From Firmicutes bacterium UBA1065 (GTDB lineage: Bacteria > Bacillota > Clostridia > Tissierellales > Sedimentibacteraceae): 6,271 bases of DNA. Below the pieces are notes generated by a model. That model ran no database searches, was not told the DNA's origin, and saw nothing but the letters and a program-made list of their open reading frames with translations. Location of the stretch: contig DCDC01000162.1 in NCBI GenBank assembly GCA_002316225.1, positions 1 through 6,271 on the forward strand, written 5' to 3'. Of this stretch, positions 5,711 through 6,271 are shown piece after piece. The translations under genes were made by a program, and so were the position numbers. The number at the start of each line of letters is the position of its first letter. Within the stretch, counting starts at the first letter, position 1.

Positions 5711-6160
5711 CTAAAATACCCTTTTGCTGTCAAGCAGTATTGTTACGGGACCGTCGTTTACCAGGTCCACCTTCATTTCTGCTCCGAATTCCCCTGTCTC
5801 TGTTATAATATTTTTCTCCCTCATGGAGGCAATAAATCTTTCATACATGGGTATTGCCTTTTCCGGTCTTGCCGCTTGGGTAAAGCTTGGTCTCCTGCCC
5901 TTTCGGGCATCTCCAAGCAAGGTGAACTGGGAAATAACCAATAAACTTCCTCCAATATCCAGGAGGCTCTTGTTCATTTTCCCGTTTTCATCTTCAAATA
6001 TTCTAAGGTTTGGAACCTTGTCGCACATGTATTCCAAATCCTTGTCATCATCATTCTCTTCCACCCCCAGCAAGAGTAAAATTCCCTGGCCTATTTCCCC
6101 GATTATTTTCCCGTCAACTTTTACGCTTGCCCTTATTACTCGCTGTACTACCGCTCTCAT
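5711..6160 (-). CDS. dtd: D-aminoacyl-tRNA deacylase
   Basis: The 149-residue product hydrolyses D-aminoacyl-tRNA (and Gly-tRNA-Ala in the family), removing mischarged amino acids before they reach the ribosome. It starts MRAVVQRV, as family members do. It has the conserved SQFTL motif (77-81) and the NDGPVT segment with the Gly-cisPro pair (137-138) that gives chiral selectivity. The active site is completed across a homodimer. I chose the ATG at 6160 because GAGGA lies 5 nt upstream and the length matches the family. An in-frame GTG at 6172 would add MRMI, but its codons contain that ribosome binding site. It is the first gene of the cluster visible here. I see no convincing promoter in the short upstream stretch, so transcription may come from outside the window, perhaps from a relA-type gene. 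Confidence 0.95.
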   Translation of the reverse strand: MRAVVQRVIRASVKVDGKIIGEIGQGILLLLGVEENDDDKDLEYMCDKVPNLRIFEDENGKMNKSLLDIGGSLLVISQFTLLGDARKGRRPSFTQAARPEKAIPMYERFIASMREKNIITETGEFGAEMKVDLVNDGPVTILLDSKRVF

Positions 6161-6165
6161 TATCA

Positions 6166-6170
6166 TCCTC
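6166..6170 (-). promoter_or_regulatory. Ribosome binding site that decides the dtd start
   Basis: On the minus strand GAGGA is followed by TGATA and then ATG (6160-6158), an ideal 5-nt spacing. A start at the upstream GTG (6172) would place this site inside the coding region and leave no purine-rich site ahead of it. Confidence 0.75.
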
Positions 6171-6210
6171 ACAAGAATGTTATTGTTAGTTTTTATAAAA
6201 AAGAGTTGTA

Positions 6211-6271
6211 GGATCCTTCGCTTCGCTCAGGATGACAAGGGTGTCATTCTGAGGGCTTTGCCCGAAGAATC
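6211..6271. repeat. REP/MITE-like inverted repeat, cut by the window edge
   Basis: CTCAGGATGACA (6226-6237) pairs with TGTCATTCTGAG (6242-6253) at 11 of 12 positions. GATCCTTCG (6212-6220) pairs with CGAAGAATC (6263-6271) at 8 of 9. The loop is AGGG, and a side hairpin GGGC-TTT-GCCC lies in the right arm. Sequences of the type TCATTCTGAG..CGAAGAATC are a widespread dispersed intergenic palindrome in many bacterial genomes, and I recognise this as one. It has no coding capacity and sits upstream of dtd. It may influence transcript ends or processing; the distal end is not in the window. Confidence 0.8.

Noticed and set aside
6161..6172. Upstream GTG start for dtd giving 153 residues
   Set aside because: The first codons contain the GAGGA ribosome binding site, and the family begins at MRAVVQRV, so the ATG at 6160 is preferred.

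Overview
The window looks like a chromosomal segment from a low-to-mid GC member of the Bacillota, most likely class Clostridia. Evidence for this is the strong AGGAGG-type ribosome binding sites, a HemZ-type radical SAM protein, a YtrA-like GntR regulator, and the order dtd - MBL hydrolase - hemZ, which I recall from clostridial relA-hisS neighbourhoods. All six convincing genes lie on the minus strand, so transcription runs from high to low coordinates.

Right part (6160 down to 1916): a tight operon of dtd (D-aminoacyl-tRNA deacylase), an MBL-fold hydrolase of the glyoxalase II-like group, hemZ (radical SAM, coproporphyrinogen dehydrogenase-like), an 88-residue CPHC thioredoxin/glutaredoxin-like protein and a DASS/SLC13-like membrane transporter. 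The first four genes are separated by 0-17 bp, and the transporter follows after 31 bp. The operon ends at a strong intrinsic terminator (1845-1902). Upstream of dtd, at the window edge, is a REP/MITE-like inverted repeat (6211-6271).

Middle (1486-1844): an AT-rich regulatory region for a GntR-family gene (517-1485). I read two tandem minus-strand promoters, TTGTTA-N17-TATACT and TTGCTA-N17-TATACT. Each overlaps or abuts a TGGTAT...(A)GACC operator-like element, which suggests autoregulation. The regulator has a standard winged HTH and a C-terminal alpha/beta domain that I cannot assign.

Left part (1-516): no convincing gene. It holds the most unusual structure in the window, an array of about 100-bp units. 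Each unit has a 19-bp palindrome, TGGTATAACGGTCATACCA, and a second conserved 25-bp box about 41 bp downstream; units are separated by variable 26-40-bp spacers. Three units are clear, one is partial on each side, and a degenerate one touches the stop codon of the GntR gene. The palindrome arms (TGGTAT/ATACCA) resemble the operator-like sites in front of the GntR gene. One hypothesis is therefore that the array is a cluster of binding sites for that regulator; an RNA hairpin array or a tandem repeat of other origin is also possible. It does not fit CRISPR geometry.
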